From Bin80 sp964291275 (lineage in GTDB: Bacteria > Bacteroidota > Rhodothermia > Rhodothermales > Bin80): 64,000 nucleotides of DNA. The stretch's first letter is position 1; every line of letters begins with the position of its first letter. The stretch is taken from the NCBI GenBank assembly GCA_964291275.2, contig OZ219799.1, forward strand, positions 496,001 to 560,000, given 5' to 3'. This document shows positions 61,797 through 64,000 of this stretch, in pieces. The notes beneath the pieces are model-generated. The model was not told the DNA's origin. It did no database searches and was given only the letters and a program-made list of their open reading frames with translations. The translations under genes and the position numbers were made by a program.

Positions 61797-63049
61797 AACA
61801 AGCCCTTATAGCCTCGTTGCTGTTCGTGGCAGCCTGTACAGTCGAACGCCCCCTTGAGGTTGCCTGTGCAGAAGGAAATGATGGCTTGATGCTCCCTGAC
61901 GAGTTCTGTGCGGTGGTCGTGGCAGACTCATTGGGGAGAGCAAGGCATTTGACGGTTCGCAATAATGGTGATGTGTATGTAGCGCTACGTGCGCCGAACG
62001 ATGAAGGTGCCATTGCAGCTTTGCGTGATCATGACGGAGACGGAAAAGCAGATCTGATCGAATATTTCGGGACAATAGGAGGTACGGGGATCCACTGGCG
62101 CGAAGGCTCGCTTTATTTGGCTGCGGATACGGTTATTTTGCGGTTCGTGTTGGAGGAGGGCGAGTTGACGCCCACCAGTGATCCAGAAGTAGTTGTATAT
62201 GGCTTCCATGATCAGCCCAGTCATGCAGCTAAACCCTTCGAATTTGACGATACAGGCAATCTCTACATAAATATTGGTGCACCTTCCAATGCCTGCCAAG
62301 AAGTGCATCGTTCGCTGGGTTCCCCTGGGATCGACCCTTGCCCGCAACTAGACTGGTATGGCGGTGTATGGCGAGTGAGTGCAGAAGCGGAGCAACAGCA
62401 CATCTACGACGACGGGATGCGCTATGCGACGGGAATTCGGAACGGCATAGCACACGCCTGGCATGAAGGTCGACTGTACGTCGTACAGCACGGTAGAGAT
62501 GACCTGCATCGATTATGGCCGGACCACTTCACAGAATCACAGAACAACGAGCTGCCGGCGGAAGAATTTTTTGCCGTTGAAGAGGGTGAAGACTACGGTT
62601 GGCCCTACTGCTACTACGACCATTTGGAGGGTACAAAAAAACTTGCTCCAGAGTATGGCGGTGATGGTGATCTAATTGATCGATGCGCGGACACTGCACT
62701 GCCAATCTACGCATTTCCGGCCCACTGGGCGCCGAATGATTTGCTCTTCTACACAGGTACGCAGTATCCGGAGAAGTACCAGGGTGGAGCGTTGGTGGCA
62801 TTTCATGGAAGCTGGAATCGGTCACCGGTCCAAGCGGGGTTCCAAGTAAGTTTTTTGCCGATGAAGGGGGATGAGGTTACGGGCGAAGCGGAGATGTTTG
62901 CGGGGGGCTTTGCCGGTACAGATTCTCCAGCCAGCCCCGGATCCGCCCGGTCAAGGCCTACCGGTTTGGCGGTGGGACCGGATGGTTCGGTTTATATATC
63001 CGATTCTGTGAAAGGCAGGATCTGGAAAATCGTTTACACTGGATCTTGA
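61793..63049 (+). CDS. Sorbosone-dehydrogenase-like lipoprotein (PQQ-type propeller)
   Basis: 418 residues with a lipobox (LLFVAACTV, Cys15). The sequence is a soluble glucose/sorbosone dehydrogenase-type six-bladed propeller: ARHLTVRNNGDVYVAL, DHDGDGKADL (calcium-site-like), GIHWREGSLYLA, and VAFHGSWNRSP near the end. Homologues oxidise sugars with PQQ, but substrate and cofactor here are unproven. It starts inside the ruvB stop (ATGA), so it is in the ruvB transcript, and the FAD-oxidase gene follows 7 bp after it. Confidence 0.85.
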   Translation: MKQALIASLLFVAACTVERPLEVACAEGNDGLMLPDEFCAVVVADSLGRARHLTVRNNGDVYVALRAPNDEGAIAALRDHDGDGKADLIEYFGTIGGTGIHWREGSLYLAADTVILRFVLEEGELTPTSDPEVVVYGFHDQPSHAAKPFEFDDTGNLYINIGAPSNACQEVHRSLGSPGIDPCPQLDWYGGVWRVSAEAEQQHIYDDGMRYATGIRNGIAHAWHEGRLYVVQHGRDDLHRLWPDHFTESQNNELPAEEFFAVEEGEDYGWPYCYYDHLEGTKKLAPEYGGDGDLIDRCADTALPIYAFPAHWAPNDLLFYTGTQYPEKYQGGALVAFHGSWNRSPVQAGFQVSFLPMKGDEVTGEAEMFAGGFAGTDSPASPGSARSRPTGLAVGPDGSVYISDSVKGRIWKIVYTGS

Positions 63050-63056
63050 GTTATTG

Positions 63057-64000
63057 ATGCCGAACAATGATTTGGCACTGACAGATTTTCTGCACGCGCT
63101 TCAGAAGGAAAGTCAGGGTGAGGTTCGAACTGATGATTACAGCCGCGCGCTTTACAGCACGGACGCCAGTATTTACCAGGTGATGCCGCATGGCGTCTTT
63201 TTCCCGGCTTCACGGGAGGATGTGCATGCTGCGGTTACGCTCTCAGCCGAATTTGGTGTTCCTCTGCTTCCTCGTACCGGAGGTAGCAGTCTAGCCGGGC
63301 AGGCGGTTTCGGAGGCCCTAGTGATGGATTTTACCCGCCACTTGAACCGAATACTGGAAGTCAATGAGGCTGAGGGTTGGGTGCGCGCTGAACCTGGTCT
63401 GGTGCTCGACCAGCTAAATGAAAGTCTGATGCCTAGTGGTTTACAGTTTGGTCCTGATCCGGCCAGCAGCAACCGTGCAGCTTTGGGCGGCATTGTAAGC
63501 AACAACTCGACCGGAAGCCATTCCATTTGCTACGGGATGACCGCCGATCACGTCCATAGCATGAATGTTGTGTTGAGTGATGGTACGCAGGTACATCTGG
63601 GGGCATTAGAGGCAGAGGTACTCGATCAGAAGTTAAAGCTGAGTGGTCTGGAAGGCGGTTTGTATCGCAGAATGGTGGAGCTCACGCGATCGCCTGATCA
63701 CCGTAAGACTATTCTCGAAGGAACGCCGCGTCACTGGCGGAGGTGTGGCGGCTACAACCTTGATCGGTTTATAGGTGAAGGGCCCTCTTTCAAAGTGCCC
63801 CAGGATCACCGCTTTAATCTGGCAAAATTGGTGTGTGGAGCGGAGGGGGGCTTGGCGGTTATTCAGGATGTGACGCTGAACCTGGTACCGGTCCCTACGG
63901 CACGCGCGTTAGCAATCGTCCAATTCAGCAGTACACCAGAGGCGCTTGGACGAGTTCCGGACATTCTGGAGGCTGACCCCAGTGCAGTAGAGTTGCTGGA
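63057..64000 (+). CDS. FAD-linked oxidase, GlcD-type (cut by window end)
   Basis: The first 314 codons are present; the 3' end lies outside the window. The N-terminal FAD-binding (PCMH) domain shows LLPRTGGSSLAGQAV, the pyrophosphate-binding loop, and GPDPASSNRAALGGIVSNNSTG. Such proteins oxidise 2-hydroxyacids (glycolate, D-lactate) and often continue into a C-terminal iron-sulfur domain. Whether this one has that fusion cannot be seen here. It is 7 bp downstream of the sorbosone-dehydrogenase-like gene and probably cotranscribed. Confidence 0.85.
   Translation, partial: MPNNDLALTDFLHALQKESQGEVRTDDYSRALYSTDASIYQVMPHGVFFPASREDVHAAVTLSAEFGVPLLPRTGGSSLAGQAVSEALVMDFTRHLNRILEVNEAEGWVRAEPGLVLDQLNESLMPSGLQFGPDPASSNRAALGGIVSNNSTGSHSICYGMTADHVHSMNVVLSDGTQVHLGALEAEVLDQKLKLSGLEGGLYRRMVELTRSPDHRKTILEGTPRHWRRCGGYNLDRFIGEGPSFKVPQDHRFNLAKLVCGAEGGLAVIQDVTLNLVPVPTARALAIVQFSSTPEALGRVPDILEADPSAVELL

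Overview
The window looks like a chromosomal segment of an uncultured or little-studied member of the FCB group, most likely the Rhodothermota/Balneolota side of the old Bacteroidetes. The pointers are a PorX-type response regulator with a PglZ effector domain, a TonB receptor with an N-terminal carboxypeptidase-regulatory domain, several 6-bladed beta-propeller (lipo)proteins, short Bacteroidota-style lipoboxes, and a Rho factor with a long basic insertion. GC content is moderate by eye. No tRNA, rRNA or CRISPR array was recognised.

Layout. 1-5.5 kb (minus): a HAD hydrolase cut by the window edge, rho, folC and porX. 5.7-11.5 kb (plus): ferritin, an MBL-fold hydrolase and a secreted propeller, followed by a second ferritin+MBL copy whose ferritin is split by an IS110-family element. 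11.5-36.4 kb is mostly housekeeping: a DnaJ-like chaperone, accC, an O-methyltransferase, trmB, glycosylasparaginase, ruvA, murJ, yqgE, folE, queD, a HIT protein, an outer-membrane barrel, coaE, a PhoR/PhoB-like pair, an SLC12-like transporter, a GlgM-like glycosyltransferase, creD, gcvP and rnc. 36.4-40.3 kb is accessory: an IS5-type element with clear inverted repeats, three small membrane or unknown genes, and decayed restriction-nuclease-like debris. 40.3-49.6 kb (minus): a beta-lactamase-like lipoprotein behind hisE-hisG, a small gene, a radical SAM protein, and a probable copper-handling operon (secreted His/Cys/Met protein, MbnP, MbnH-like di-heme protein, YtkA/FixH-like lipoprotein, TonB receptor). 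50-60.2 kb is unstable: a decayed second rpoN, a propeller / thioredoxin-like / propeller cluster with a broken thioredoxin gene, an IS1634-type element with a 6-bp target duplication, the intact rpoN, and an ISNCY-type element with a nonsense-split transposase. 60.2-64 kb (plus): ruvB carrying a mini-intein, a sorbosone-dehydrogenase-like lipoprotein and a truncated FAD-linked oxidase.

The items most worth a second look are the 177-residue mini-intein inside the RuvB P-loop; the IS110 element with its 164-bp tandem end duplication and structured non-coding end (a candidate bridge RNA); the MbnP/MbnH copper operon linked to a TonB receptor; and the propeller-thioredoxin-propeller cluster. Four transposable elements, two segmental duplications and several freshly broken genes point to a genome under active rearrangement.
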